64,000 nt of DNA from DATBVX01 sp963695985. GTDB taxonomy: Bacteria > Pseudomonadota > Gammaproteobacteria > Steroidobacterales > Steroidobacteraceae. Every line of letters starts with the position of its first letter. Position 1 is the first letter of the stretch. The position numbers were made by a program, and so were the translations under genes. The notes beneath the pieces are model-generated. The model did not search any database, was not told where the DNA came from, and saw only the letters and a list, made by a program, of their open reading frames with translations. Location of the stretch: contig CAVOIC010000014.1 in the NCBI GenBank assembly GCA_963695985.1, forward strand, positions 46,106-110,105, given 5' to 3'. Positions 52,115-61,610 of this stretch are shown piece after piece.

Positions 52115-53045
52115 TTGAAACCGAAACCGATTGAAACAGGTGCTCCCGGAAGTACCGGGACCGTGGTCGCAGGCCGGCCGATGCCGGAATTCCGGCGCCT
52201 TGGTGTCGAGCCGCTGACAGGAGCCTGCGGCTGCGAGATCTCTGGCGTTGATCTATCGCGACCCCTCGACGAGGAAACGCTGGCCGAGGTGATGCGCGCG
52301 TTCGATCACTTCCTCGTGATCATGTTTCGCGACCAGAACCTGACGCCAGAGCAGCACAAGGCCTTCTCGCGCTACTTCGGCGAGCTCACTGGAATTGCCT
52401 CAGGCTCCGACCTACCCGGGTCACAACGACATGCAGGAGGTGCGGCGCGAGGCGGACGAGCCTGCGAGCGTGGTGCCCTCGTTCGAGCATTTCCACACCG
52501 ACAGCCCGTTCCTGCCGCGACCGCCGCTGTGCGTCGTGATGCGCGCACTCGATGTACCGAAGTACGGCGGCGATACGGCCTTCGCCAACATGCACCTCGT
52601 GTATGACGACCTCTCGAACGGGATGAAGGAGCTGCTCGGGCGGCTGCAGATCGTCTACTCGGGCAAGGACATCTGGTCGAAGAACGCGAAGCTCGAGAAG
52701 AGCCAGCAACTGCGGCTGCGCGAGAGCCACAACTTCACCGAGGATCAGCTCGAGAGCATCCACCCCGCGGTGCGCACCCATCCGCGCACTGGACGCAAGG
52801 GACTGTACGCGACGACGGCTTACTTCAAGCGCTTCGTAGGCTGGAGCGAGGACGAGAGCCGCGCACTCCTCAACTACCTTCAGAGCCTGCCGCAACGGCT
52901 GCAGTACCACTGCCGCATTCGATGGCGGCCGAATACGCTCATCGTCTGGGACAATCGCTTCGTGCTGCATCGGGGCATCCACGACTTCCAGGGCGAGCGG
53001 CGCCACCTGGTGCGCACCACCGTGATCGGCGAGCGGCCGGTCTGA
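52115..53045 (+). pseudogene. TauD/TfdA family 2-oxoglutarate-dependent dioxygenase, one frameshift
   Basis: TTG 52115 is a possible start (GGAG 7 nt upstream); ATG 52181 is an alternative. The N-terminal part (FRRLGVEPLTGACGCEISGVDLSRPL) is in one frame to FGELTGI near 52394; removal of one base there joins it to PQAPTYPGHNDMQEVRRE and the rest, giving ~309 aa. The iron ligands are HxD in FEHFHTDSPF and the distal histidine in VLHRGIHDFQ, with the 2-oxoglutarate arginine in RRHLVRTT. Substrate unknown (taurine, 2,4-D or other acids in the family). Confidence 0.75.
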
Positions 53046-53083
53046 CTCCGGATTCGTTCGCCGTTCCATGGGGGAAGCCGAGC

Positions 53084-54403
53084 ATGGCGGCCGCGTCGTG
53101 GCCCAGTCCGAAGACAGGCGCACCGCTGAGCCACTACGCCGACTGGAATGCGCGCGCCATCTACACGCTCAGCTTCCTCAGCCTGATTTCCGCGTTCAAC
53201 TACCTGGATCGGTCGATCCTCGGCCTCGCCCTCCCCTTGATCAAGGCGGAGATGCACGTCTCCGACACGGCGCTCGGCCTCGTGTCCGGCCTGGCGTTCG
53301 CCGCCTTCTATTCGCTCCTCGGTCTGCCGATCGCGTGGCTCGCGGATCGCTGGAACCGCCGCAACATCATCGCGATCGGGTTCGCCTTCTGGAGTGTGAT
53401 GACCGCTCTCACCGGCCTGGTCGCGAACATCTGGCAGCTGGCGGCAACCCGCTTCCTCATGGGCGCAGGGGAGGCCTGTGGTCTCGCGCCGTCGAACTCG
53501 ATGCTGGCGGACATGTTTCGCAAGGCCAGCACGCCCCTGGCGCTCGCGATCCTGGGAGCGGCGAATTCGCTCGCCTTCATCGCGTTCTTTCCCGTCCTCG
53601 GATGGATCGGCGAGCTGTACGGATGGCGCCAGATGTTCGTGGCCGCGGGCATCCCGGGCGTCGTGCTCGCGCTGATCTTTGTCCTCACGGTGAAGGAGCC
53701 TGTGCGCGGCGCGCATGAAGACCAACCGCAGCGCTTCGATCCGGAGTCACTCCTAGGAACGATACGATTCCTGGCGGGATCGCGCGCGTTCGTGCTGATT
53801 GCGCTCGGCGCAATGTTCATGGGCGCGAACGTGTACGCCGCCAGCACGTGGAGCGCCGCCTTTCTCATGCGCGTCCACGGACTCAGCCTCACCGAAATCG
53901 CCTCCTCGATCGGACCGTTGCGTGGCATTCTCGGCGGCGCAGGCATTCTCCTCGGCGGCCTCCTCACCGATCGGCTCGGCCGACGCGATGCGCGCTGGCG
54001 TCTCGGCGTACCGGCCATCGCCTGCCTGCTCGTCGCGCCTGCCGAAGCTCTCTTCTTGCTCGGCAACACGACGATGCTGTGGGCGACAGGATTTGCTCTG
54101 ACCAGCCTGTTCACACTGCTGCATCAGGCGCCGATCTTCGCGGTGGCCATGAGCGTAGCGAAGGTGCGCATGCGCGCGGTGGCGATCTCGATCCTGGTCC
54201 TGTTCGCGAGTCTGCTGGGACAGGTGATCGGCCCGCTGCTGGTCGGATTCCTGAACGATCGACTACAGCCGATCGTCGGCGACACCGCCGTTCGATATTC
54301 CCTGCTCGTGATCGCAGGCTGCGCGCTGGCGGCCGGCCTGTCTTTCTGGGCCGCGATGCGTTTCTTCGAGCAGGACGCGCGGCGCGCAGCTCACGAGGCG
54401 TAG
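53084..54403 (+). CDS. MFS transporter (spinster/sugar-acid-type)
   Basis: 439 aa from ATG 53084 with GGGGGAAG upstream. Twelve transmembrane helices; helix 1 reads YTLSFLSLISAFNYLDRSILGLALPLIKAE and the loop 2-3 motif is ADRWNRRN. FNYLDRSI...LPLIK is seen in the Spns/aromatic-acid-type MFS transporters common in degraders. It directly follows the TauD gene on the same strand (38 bp), so it may import the dioxygenase substrate. Confidence 0.87.
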   Translation: MAAASWPSPKTGAPLSHYADWNARAIYTLSFLSLISAFNYLDRSILGLALPLIKAEMHVSDTALGLVSGLAFAAFYSLLGLPIAWLADRWNRRNIIAIGFAFWSVMTALTGLVANIWQLAATRFLMGAGEACGLAPSNSMLADMFRKASTPLALAILGAANSLAFIAFFPVLGWIGELYGWRQMFVAAGIPGVVLALIFVLTVKEPVRGAHEDQPQRFDPESLLGTIRFLAGSRAFVLIALGAMFMGANVYAASTWSAAFLMRVHGLSLTEIASSIGPLRGILGGAGILLGGLLTDRLGRRDARWRLGVPAIACLLVAPAEALFLLGNTTMLWATGFALTSLFTLLHQAPIFAVAMSVAKVRMRAVAISILVLFASLLGQVIGPLLVGFLNDRLQPIVGDTAVRYSLLVIAGCALAAGLSFWAAMRFFEQDARRAAHEA

Positions 54404-54473
54404 AATCGAGCGACAGCGCATGAAGTAGTTACCTAGACGCCGAATCGTTCTGAAATCTTCCGAAGAGCCCGCT

Positions 54474-56764
54474 ATGGACAGCTCGAAAGGCCGTCTCGTC
54501 TACGAGTTCGGAGACTTTCATCTCGATGCCACGCAGCGCTTGTTGCTGTCGCGGGCCGACGGGCGAGCTTTGCCCCTGACCTCAAGAGCCTTCGAGACGC
54601 TCCTCTACTTTGTCGAGCACAGCGGTGAGCTGCTGGACAAGGCGAGATTGATGAAAGCGATCTGGCCCGACACGGTCGTCGAGGAGAACAATCTCAACCA
54701 GAACATCACGGTGCTGCGGCGAGTACTTGGGGAGAGTCCCGAAGAGCATCGCTTCATCGTGACGGTGCCCGGCCGCGGGTTCCGGTTCGTGGCGGGCGTC
54801 AAGACTCTGACAGATCCGTCCGTGCAACCAACGGAATCGAACGGCGCGGCTCGTCCGGCGCCATCGTCGCCGCCCGCGACTGTCGAGACGCCGCTCGAGA
54901 CTCGTTTCGCGAAATCACGTGCAAGGATCATTCTCTGGGGCCTTGCGGGTATCGCGCTGGCGCTGATCGCCGGCAGTTTCCTGTGGTTCCGCGAGCGTCC
55001 CACGGCAGAGTCGACGCCGACTTCGGCAGCACAGACCCCCGTAACCTCAATCGTGATTTCGCGGCCGGTCGGCAAGCCACGCCTGGCGATCCTGCCGTTC
55101 GAGAACCTCAGCCCCGATCCGGCCAATGCTTTCTTTGCGGATGGTCTGCACGAGGAGGTCCTGAGCACGATCGCCCAACGGGTACCCGGTCTCGAAGTCA
55201 TCTCGCGCACGACGATGATGAGCTACCGGCACGACCCGCCAAAACCTCTGGCGGAAGTCGCCCGGGAGCTCGGTGCCACTCACCTGATCGAAGGCTCCGT
55301 TCGTCGCGAGGCGAACAAAGTACGCCTCACGCTGCAGCTCATCGATGCGCGCACCGACGTTCACCTGTGGTCGCAGAACTATGACCGCACGCTGACCGGT
55401 GCGCTGACCTTGCAAAGCGATGTCGCCGGCGAGGTCGCATCGCAACTGTCACTGCAGCTTGTCGGTGGACCTCAATCTGCGCTTCCACTGACCCGGTCGC
55501 CGGAGGCTTACGATCTCTATCTGAAGGCGCGGCTCGCGCGAACCATTGCTGAGCCCCCGTGCCCCGGTTGAGCGGTATCGCGACGTCGAAAACCTGCTGG
55601 AATCGCGCGATCGCACTCGACCCGTCCTTCGCGTTGGCGTATGCGCAGCGCTCGACCTTCAGGGGAGTCATGTTTGCATGGAACTACGACGTGAGTGAGG
55701 AATGGGTGCGACGCATCCGCGACGACGCGGATGCCGGGCTGCGCCTCGCTCCGCATGAGCCAATCGTGCTGGCGGCCGAAGCGCCGTACTGGAGTTGGAT
55801 CGAGGGGGACTTGCCTCGTGCATTGGCAATCTTTGAATCCGCGGAGATGGCGGGTCTCGCCGATCCTATATTCCTGGCCGGCAAATCGGGACTCCTGGTG
55901 CGATTGCGCCGGGTGGACGAGGCTGTAGGACTCAACGAGCGGCTGATGGCATTGGATCCAGGCAATCCATTCATTCGGAGCAGTGTCGCAAGCAGCTTGT
56001 TGAATGCACGTAGGACCGCCGAAGCGCTGCAGTTCGTCAGCCGCTTTCCCGACGATGCATCAATGCGGTTCGTACGGGCGTTACTGATCTTCGCTGACAC
56101 GGGCCGGACGGACGAGTGGCGCGCCGCGCTCGATCAAGCCAACGAGACAATTGGTCCCGTGACGATGCTGGATCAGAACTTCGCGCTGCTTACGTTCGAG
56201 CATCGATATGCGGAACTTCAGAGGCTGCTCGACGGCGTTTCCGCGACCTCCACTCGTGTCATCTCCGGCGTGGGCAGCGGTTATTTCTTCGGCGTAGGGC
56301 AGCGTCCGATCGCCGAGTACCGCGGCTGGACGGCACTCCTACTCAAGGATTCATCGACCGCGGCCACGCAGGGCCGCGCCGTGCTCGAATTCGTCGCGAA
56401 CCAGAAGGAGACGAAGTGGAACGCGTGGTTTCTGCAGTTGCTGACCGCCGAGGGATTGACGTTTCTTGGGCAGCGGGAGCGTGCCATTGCAGCGGCCCGC
56501 AAAACTCTCGAGCTGACGCCGCCATCCCACGACGCGTGGAGCTGGATGAGTGCCGCACAATGGGCAGCAGGAGTCTACGCATGGGCGGGTGCGCAAGGTG
56601 AAGCCGTCGCTCTATTGGAAGAACTCGCCACCGTTCGGCCAGGTCTTGCTCCTGCCCGCATCACTCGCAATCCGATCTACGCCATCCCGCTGGCACAGAA
56701 TCCGCGCTATCAAGCCTTGGTTAGTCGGCTCGAGGCGCAGATGCGCGAAACAGGGCTGCATTGA
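54474..56764 (+). pseudogene. CadC-like membrane-bound transcriptional regulator with TolB-like and TPR region, two frameshifts
   Basis: Residues 1-110 are an OmpR-type winged helix (LTSRAFETLLYFVEHSGELL, NLNQNITVLRRVLGE, TVPGRGFRF). A single transmembrane helix follows near residue 150 (ILWGLAGIALALIAGSFLWF). The outer domain starts with a TolB/FlgO-like segment (LAILPFENLSPDP, ARELGATHLIEGSVR). The first frame ends at 55571. Removing one C from the CCCCC at ~55552 gives APVERYRDVENLL, and one G at ~55600 gives NRAIALDPSFALAYAQRS, opening a TPR-repeat region to 56764 (total ~761 aa). Such proteins sense an external or periplasmic cue and bind DNA from the membrane. The cue is unknown. Confidence 0.72.
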
Positions 56765-56794
56765 TGGGCGGCGATGCCGCGCGACTAACTCGCT

Positions 56795-57894
56795 CTAAGG
56801 ATTGGGCAACAAGGCGCAGCGCGGATCGACGTTGCACTTCACCAGCCGCACGACCTCGCCAGACTCCGGCTCCACCTCGAGGAACACGCCGATGCCCGGA
56901 GCGTAATACTTGCGCTCGAAAGTGTCGGGTTCGAGCAGCGAGAAGTTTCGCGTGACCACGCAATCGCCGGCGCAGAGGAGCTTCGCAAGTTTGGCCGGCA
57001 CGAGCTGATCGAGCACCTTGTTCTTGCCGTACGCGTAGTTCACCGACAGGATCTCCGTTCCGTCTTCGGCATTGCCGAGTGAGGACTCCTCGACATAGAA
57101 GTCACCCTTACTGGGGTTGGCTTGGAAGATGATCCCCGGCTTGTCTCCGTCCCGGCCCGCCTTGAAGGAGCCATCGATGCTGACGACCTCCGGTTTCATC
57201 GGCTTGTCACCCTTGAAGGTCTCAAAGCTCGCCGTTTCCTCACCGCAGTACCAGACGTTTCCGTCCTTGGCCTGGGCGAACCAGTCGTTCGTGCCCTCGA
57301 TGATCACGCCGTTTTCATACACCTCGTCACGGACGACGATGCATCTCACATCGTCGATCAGTTTCGTCTCGTTCAGTACCCGCACCTTGGTGTATTGCGT
57401 CGCGCTGCGAAACTCCCACTGGTTCCCGATGCCCAGCGGAAAGTAGCGGTTCGGGTTGGTCAGGTTCGCGAAGTTCTTGTCGAAGTCGGCAGCCTCGAAG
57501 TCGGGGTCATAGCGCCCCTCGCCGAGCGCATCGCAGGCTTCGAGCCGCGCCGTCGCGCTGATCCTTGCAGAGCTGGTCATCCTCGGATCGCGTGCTCTTC
57601 GCGTCGGCAAGGCATTCCGCGCGATCCTTGGAGTCCGACTCGTTGATACAGATGCCGAATGCAATCCAGTAGTCGTCCAGGGTCTGATGGCCGCAGGCTT
57701 GAAAGGCCGCCTGGGCAGTGGCCGAGCAGAACTTACCCTGAGCGATGAGGCTATCGACCTCCCCGGCGCTCGCGATAAGAGGCACTGAAGCCAGCAACAC
57801 GACGGTGAACAGGCCGGAGGAAAACGCCGCGAAGCGCGAAGTTGAGCCCGGCCACGGCACAGTTCGCTAGGAATTCGATTCTTTGCGTAGTCAT
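56795..57894 (-). pseudogene. Exported protein of unknown function, one or two frameshifts
   Basis: A signal peptide (LFTVVLLASVPLIASAGEV) and a cysteine-rich N-terminal part (CSATAQAAFQACG, FGICINESDSKDRAECL) lie in one frame starting GTG 57860. After DDQLCKDQRD at ~57555 the reading continues one base over with RLEACDALGEGRYDPDFEAAD, then ~250 residues with GNQWEFRSAT and CVVTRNFSLLEPDTFERKYYAPGIGVFLEV. A better start is ATG 57894 (AGGAG 10 nt upstream), one frame off; this implies a second single-base insertion near 57850. I do not recognise the family; the C-terminal region resembles lipocalin-like or DUF-type exported proteins of degraders. Confidence 0.6.
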
Positions 57895-58189
57895 TATGTT
57901 TAATCTCCTGAACGGTGACCGAGCGCCCAAGGACCAGCTGCTCGCGCAGTGCAAACCGTCGAGAGGCGCGAGGCGCCCTGCGCAAGTCCACGCGCCGAAC
58001 GTGGTCCTGGTACTCGGTGAGACGCCGACGACGCCGCGATTCAACCGGAGTTGCCCGCGCTCTGCGTAACGTCGCGCCACGATTCAGGTTGGCCGTCAAT
58101 CTTCGCTGCGACAGATTTGCCCGGCGCGGGCGTCTAACAGTCAGCGGAAGCCCGTGCAGGGATCACTGCGGACCTCGAGAAAGCGGAGG
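57895..58189. other. Divergent intergenic region between two exported-protein genes
   Basis: 295 bp separating the minus-strand exported-protein gene from the plus-strand outer-membrane protein gene. It holds the AGGAG for the former (57905-57909) and GGAGG at 58185-58189 for the latter. No further gene or clear operator is seen. Confidence 0.5.
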
Positions 58190-59092
58190 ATGTTGCATGA
58201 AGCTAGGGCGGTGCTCACGAATCTCGGCGCGGTGTGTGTTGCGGCACTCATGGCGGCTACGGCCGCGGCATCGGAGGACGAGAACTCTTCGGAGGACGAT
58301 GTCGATCCGGCGAATCTTCCGCCGTACCTGCAGGACCGAGGCGGAGGCCTGCCAACCTCAGTCGGCAGCATCTACGTGCGCGATGGAGAGCTGCTCACGC
58401 TCCTTGATCTGCAGTACAACCGCGATAACGAATTCGAATACGACCCCAACGAATTCGGCTTCCCATCCTCGGGCGAGTTCAAGGGAAAGTATTGGGACAG
58501 CAGCGTCGACGTGCTCGTGGCTTACGGTCTGAGCGATGACATGGCGCTGGAGCTCGAAGCGGCCGCCACCAAAGCGTCTCTCGAGAAGGCCGAAGACGAC
58601 CTCACCAACATGCCCAATGAACTTGAGAACTCAGGACTCGGTGACGTGCGGGCCCGCCTCGATTGGCGAGTACTCGAGGAAAACGACCATCGGCCTGAGG
58701 TTTTTACCTATGTCGGTGTACTGGCCCCCCACAATTCATCAGATCATCTGATCGGCACACCCGACTGGGTCGCTAACGCCGGCGCCGGTGTGGTGCGCGG
58801 CTTTGGCTGGGGCACGATGACCTTTCGCATGGGGCTCGAGTACGACCTCGGGTCGGCCAGCGAGCTCGATTGGGGCGAGGTCGCGGTCGAGTACCTCAAG
58901 CGCCTGTCACCTGAGATGACCGTGTACGGTGCCGTCAAGGTGCTCGAAGGAGACGAATACAGCCTCGTCGGCGAGCTGCAGTGGCACCTGAGCCCGAAGA
59001 TCATCCTCAGGCTGAATAGCGGCGTCGGATTGACCTCACACGGAATGGACTGGTCTCCAAGAGTCGGGGTGCTCTTCAGCCTCCCCGACTGA
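58190..59092 (+). CDS. Putative outer-membrane beta-barrel protein
   Basis: About 300 aa. Residues 1-30 look like a signal peptide (NLGAVCVAALMAATAAASEDE). The mature part has an acidic start, then alternating strands (DVLVAYGLSDDMALELEAAA, VRARLDWRVLE, FTYVGVLAPH, NAGAGVVRGFGWGTMTFRMGLEYDL) ending ...PRVGVLFSLPD, a pattern of transporter-like barrels (MetA-pathway phenol degradation type). The start is uncertain: ATG 58190 directly abuts GGAGG, while ATG 58197, with perfect spacing, is in another frame; an in-frame GTG at 58211 is also possible. Function unknown. Confidence 0.65.
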   Translation: MLHEARAVLTNLGAVCVAALMAATAAASEDENSSEDDVDPANLPPYLQDRGGGLPTSVGSIYVRDGELLTLLDLQYNRDNEFEYDPNEFGFPSSGEFKGKYWDSSVDVLVAYGLSDDMALELEAAATKASLEKAEDDLTNMPNELENSGLGDVRARLDWRVLEENDHRPEVFTYVGVLAPHNSSDHLIGTPDWVANAGAGVVRGFGWGTMTFRMGLEYDLGSASELDWGEVAVEYLKRLSPEMTVYGAVKVLEGDEYSLVGELQWHLSPKIILRLNSGVGLTSHGMDWSPRVGVLFSLPD

Positions 59093-59097
59093 TGTCC

Positions 59098-59128
59098 GGC
59101 CGATTCGGCCTTTGCGGGAGACGCAAAG
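59098..59128 (+). terminator. Two consecutive stem-loops after the outer-membrane protein gene
   Basis: GGCCGA-T-TCGGCC (59098-59110) is immediately followed by CTTTGCG-GGAGA-CGCAAAG (59110-59128), 7-bp stem and 5-nt loop. They begin 6 bp after the stop codon. There is no strong U-run, so termination is probable but not certain. Confidence 0.5.
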
Positions 59129-59290
59129 TGCCGCTGAGCGACGCATCGTACGAGGCGTCGATCTTCGATCGTTGTGTCAAGCCCCTGACAGATAACTGCG
59201 GCGATGGCGCGCACGATAGCCCCGCAGGTGGGAGAAACCGGCCAGTTGCCACAGAAGGTAGAGGGTAGTTAGACAACTTGGGGGACGAAC

Positions 59291-59482
59291 ATGAGTGGCA
59301 TTACTTCTTCGAATCCAAGGACATCGGTGGGCATAAGAGCGGCCGTGACGATCGCAGCGGTGATTACATGGGGCCTCAGCGCGTATCTCTTCTGTCTGCA
59401 CGCAAACTCGAGCCCGTCGGTGCAGACGGAGCAGATTGAGTTCGACACTGCGACATCCGGTCGCGACTCGCGCAACGGTTAA
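59291..59482 (+). CDS. Small membrane protein
   Basis: 63 aa with ribosome site GGGGGA 5-6 nt before ATG 59291. One transmembrane helix (AAVTIAAVITWGLSAYLFCL) followed by a short polar tail. It could be a real small protein; there is no family I recognise. It lies in a stretch otherwise made of gene remnants. Confidence 0.4.
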   Translation: MSGITSSNPRTSVGIRAAVTIAAVITWGLSAYLFCLHANSSPSVQTEQIEFDTATSGRDSRNG

Positions 59483-59564
59483 CACCATGCTGTGCCAAGC
59501 AGGACTCGGCGGCCTGGCGTACTAGGAATCACCCCCTGCGATTCCCATAGGCGCCGCGCCGCAC

Positions 59565-60023
59565 GTGTCGGCCGAGGGAGGTTGCGCAGACCCGCCCTGG
59601 CAAATACCCGCCGTAGCATCAACTCTTCTGCGTCGCACCTTTGAGCGCGGCCTGATCTACCACCGTAACGGACCCGCGCCCGATATCCACCCAACCCGAA
59701 ACGTACCTGGCGCGCCCGGAGACCTACCCGTCCGGTTGATTTGCGTTGATTCGGCTGCTTCTGGTAGCAAGGTGGTAGCAACCTCAAGTGGGGAATCGGA
59801 TGGACGGGTCGGCGCAGCGGTCGCGGTCGTGATCACGAATAGGCGGATCGCCGCGTACGGCGTGCTGAGCGGCTGGCGCTCGCTGGATCGAATGCCGAAC
59901 GAGCAGATCGAGAGCATCACGGCCGAGGACTACGCCGGGCTCATCGTCACGAGTCTACGGATGTTGAACTTCAACGGGCAGAACGGAGTGTTTGCGGAGC
60001 GCAAGCGCGCGGTCGCGGACTGA
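59565..60023 (+). pseudogene. Probable remnant of a hypothetical protein gene (C-terminal part)
   Basis: The frame is open over 152 codons but its first ~70 codons look non-coding. From about 59810 it reads like conserved protein: VAVVITNRRIAAYGVLSGWR, MPNEQIESITAEDYAGLIVT and LRMLNFNGQNGVFAERKR. Upstream of this a direct repeat GGTAGCAA occurs twice (59763-59770 and 59774-59781). The start codon and ribosome site are unconvincing. It is probably the 3' end of a gene joined to unrelated sequence. Confidence 0.4.
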
Positions 60024-60073
60024 CGAGCTGATGGGAGCGCCAGCCATGGTCTTCCGAAAGAACAACAGGGTAA

Positions 60074-60238
60074 ATCGGGAATGCCCGGGTTCAACACAAT
60101 CCTTCCGTTGCCGACGGCCGTGAAGCCGCCATCGCTTTGCTCGAGCCCACGTTCGCCCGCCCGGGTTTCACCATCGATGTCAAACGGATCCTGGTCGATG
60201 GCGATGGTCGACGTCCGGACCAGCCGAAACAGGCATGA
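60074..60238 (+). pseudogene. Remnant of an NTF2/SnoaL-like protein gene
   Basis: Between a stop at 60071-60073 and a TGA at 60236-60238 the frame reads GNARVQHNPSVADGREAAIA then LLEPTFARPGFTIDVKRILVDGD. QHNPxVADGREA is the hallmark of small SnoaL-like (NTF2 fold) proteins, where it follows strand YI and precedes the pocket. There is no start codon, and both the N-terminal helices and the C-terminal strands are missing. Its TGA overlaps the ATG of the 20-codon frame at 60235. Confidence 0.55.
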
Positions 60239-60297
60239 CCGCGATCCAGAGAGACGATTTCCGCGTCATGCCGCGGGCGGTTAGCGTCAGCGCATGA
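60235..60297 (+). CDS. 20-codon leader frame overlapping pobA
   Basis: ATG 60235, 20 codons, TGA 60295-60297 overlapping the pobA ATG (ATGA). The product has the pattern MxAIxxxDFRxxP. A frame of identical length and matching sequence precedes the P450 gene at 61548 with the same overlap. Conserved residues include M, A3, I4, D8, F9, R10 and P13; several others are conservative changes (R/K, D/N, V/L). No strong ribosome site precedes it. It may be a translated coupling or leader peptide, or a duplicated promoter/operator segment that happens to be open. Confidence 0.45.
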   Translation: MTAIQRDDFRVMPRAVSVSA

Positions 60298-61466
60298 AAA
60301 CCCAGGTCGTCATCGTGGGCGCGGGTCCGGCCGGTCTGCTGCTCGGTCAGTTGCTGCTCCGGCAGGGCATCGACACCATGGTCCTGGAGCGGCGCAGCCC
60401 CGAGTACGTCCTGAGCCGCATCCGCGCAGGGGTGCTCGAGAGCATCACCGTTGAGCTCCTGGATGCAGCCGGTTGTGGTGCGCGACTGCACAAGGAAGGA
60501 CTGATCCACGGCGGCATCGAGTTGAGTTTCGGCGGACAGCGCCACCGCATCGACATCCGTGCGCTCACGGGTGGCAGGACTGTCGTGGTTTACGGGCAGA
60601 CGGAGGTGACACGTGACCTGATGAATGCGCGCGCGGCGTCCGGCGCCACGACGCTGTACGAGGCTGAAGACGTATCGATTCATGAGCTGAGCTCGGCCAG
60701 GCTGCGGGTGGAGTTCACGCGTGAGGGGCGGCGGCAGACGATTGAATGCGAGTTCGTTGCAGGCTGCGACGGCTTTCACGGCGTGAGCCGCGAGAGCATT
60801 CCCGCGCCATCGCTCAAGACCTACGAGCGCGTCTACCCCTTCGGCTGGCTGGGGATTCTTGCCGACGTGCCGCCCTGCAACGAGGAACTGGTCTATGCGA
60901 GCCATGAGCGCGGTTTCGCGCTCTGCTCGATGCGTTCACGCACGCGGAGCCGCTACTACGTGCAGTGCGCCGCTGACGAGGATCCCGCCCTCTGGTCGGA
61001 TGAGCGCTTCTGGACCGAGCTTAAGAGTCGGCTGGATGAGAAGACCGCGGCGGGCATCGTCACGGGACCCTCCATCGAGAAGAGTGTCGCGCCCCTGCGC
61101 AGCTTCGTGGCCGAACCCTTGCGCTTCGGGCGGCTCTTCCTCGCCGGCGATGCCGCGCACATCGTGCCTCCCACGGGAGCGAAGGGCTTGAACCTCGCCG
61201 CGAGCGATGTGGGCTACCTGTCGCAGGCGCTGGTGGAGTTCTATCGCGAACGCTCTGAAGCTGCGCTCGAAGCCTACTCCGCCCGTGCGCTCGCGCGGGT
61301 CTGGAAAGCCGAGCGGTTCTCCTGGTGGATGACCTCTCTCCTGCACCGGTTCCCTGACCAAGGCGAGTTCAACCGCAAGATCCAGCTGGCGGAGCTCGAA
61401 TACCTGGTCGCTTCACCCGCTGCCGCCACGACCCTCGCCGAGAACTACGTTGGCCTGGAAGCGTAG
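60294..61466 (+). CDS. pobA: 4-hydroxybenzoate 3-monooxygenase
   Basis: 390 aa. It hydroxylates 4-hydroxybenzoate to protocatechuate using FAD and NADPH. The FAD loop is VIVGAGPAGLL (G9, G11, G14) and the second is AGDAAHIVPPTGAKGLNLA. Residues that bind or activate substrate in the Pseudomonas enzyme occur at the same numbers: R42, R44, Y201, S212, R214, R220, Y222 and Y385. It lacks a Shine-Dalgarno sequence of its own, but its ATG overlaps the stop of the 20-codon frame. With the CYP199-type enzyme downstream it forms a route from 4-methoxybenzoate to protocatechuate. Protocatechuate cleavage genes are not in the window. Confidence 0.95.
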   Translation: MKTQVVIVGAGPAGLLLGQLLLRQGIDTMVLERRSPEYVLSRIRAGVLESITVELLDAAGCGARLHKEGLIHGGIELSFGGQRHRIDIRALTGGRTVVVYGQTEVTRDLMNARAASGATTLYEAEDVSIHELSSARLRVEFTREGRRQTIECEFVAGCDGFHGVSRESIPAPSLKTYERVYPFGWLGILADVPPCNEELVYASHERGFALCSMRSRTRSRYYVQCAADEDPALWSDERFWTELKSRLDEKTAAGIVTGPSIEKSVAPLRSFVAEPLRFGRLFLAGDAAHIVPPTGAKGLNLAASDVGYLSQALVEFYRERSEAALEAYSARALARVWKAERFSWWMTSLLHRFPDQGEFNRKIQLAELEYLVASPAAATTLAENYVGLEA

Positions 61467-61547
61467 AGCGTGCTGGTCCGGCTGCTGAACACATGGGGAC
61501 CGGTGGTGGGCTGGGGCGGTTACCACAGCGGACCATCAATGACAGTC

Positions 61548-61610
61548 ATGGCCGCGATCCACAAAAATGATTTCCGGCTTGTGCCGCAGCCGGCTAGGTT
61601 CAGGGTGTGA
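61548..61610 (+). CDS. 20-codon leader frame overlapping the P450 gene
   Basis: ATG 61548, 20 codons, TGA 61608-61610 overlapping the P450 GTG (GTGA). The nucleotide sequence from 61548 to 61606 aligns with 60235-60293 without gaps at 43 of 59 positions; similarity reaches about 6 bp further upstream. Peptide pattern MxAIxxxDFRxxP as for the pobA leader. No clear ribosome site precedes it. Same alternatives as for the partner. Confidence 0.45.
   Translation: MAAIHKNDFRLVPQPARFRV

Noticed and set aside
58197..58532. ATG 58197 with ideal ribosome-site spacing as start of the outer-membrane protein
   Set aside because: It is in a different frame from the conserved protein. Linking them would need a one-base deletion, opposite in sign to the other breaks, so I kept the in-frame start as uncertain.
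59763..59781. GGTAGCAA repeat as an attachment site of an integrated element
   Set aside because: No tRNA gene or integrase is in the window and only two copies occur close together; evidence is too thin to call an att site.
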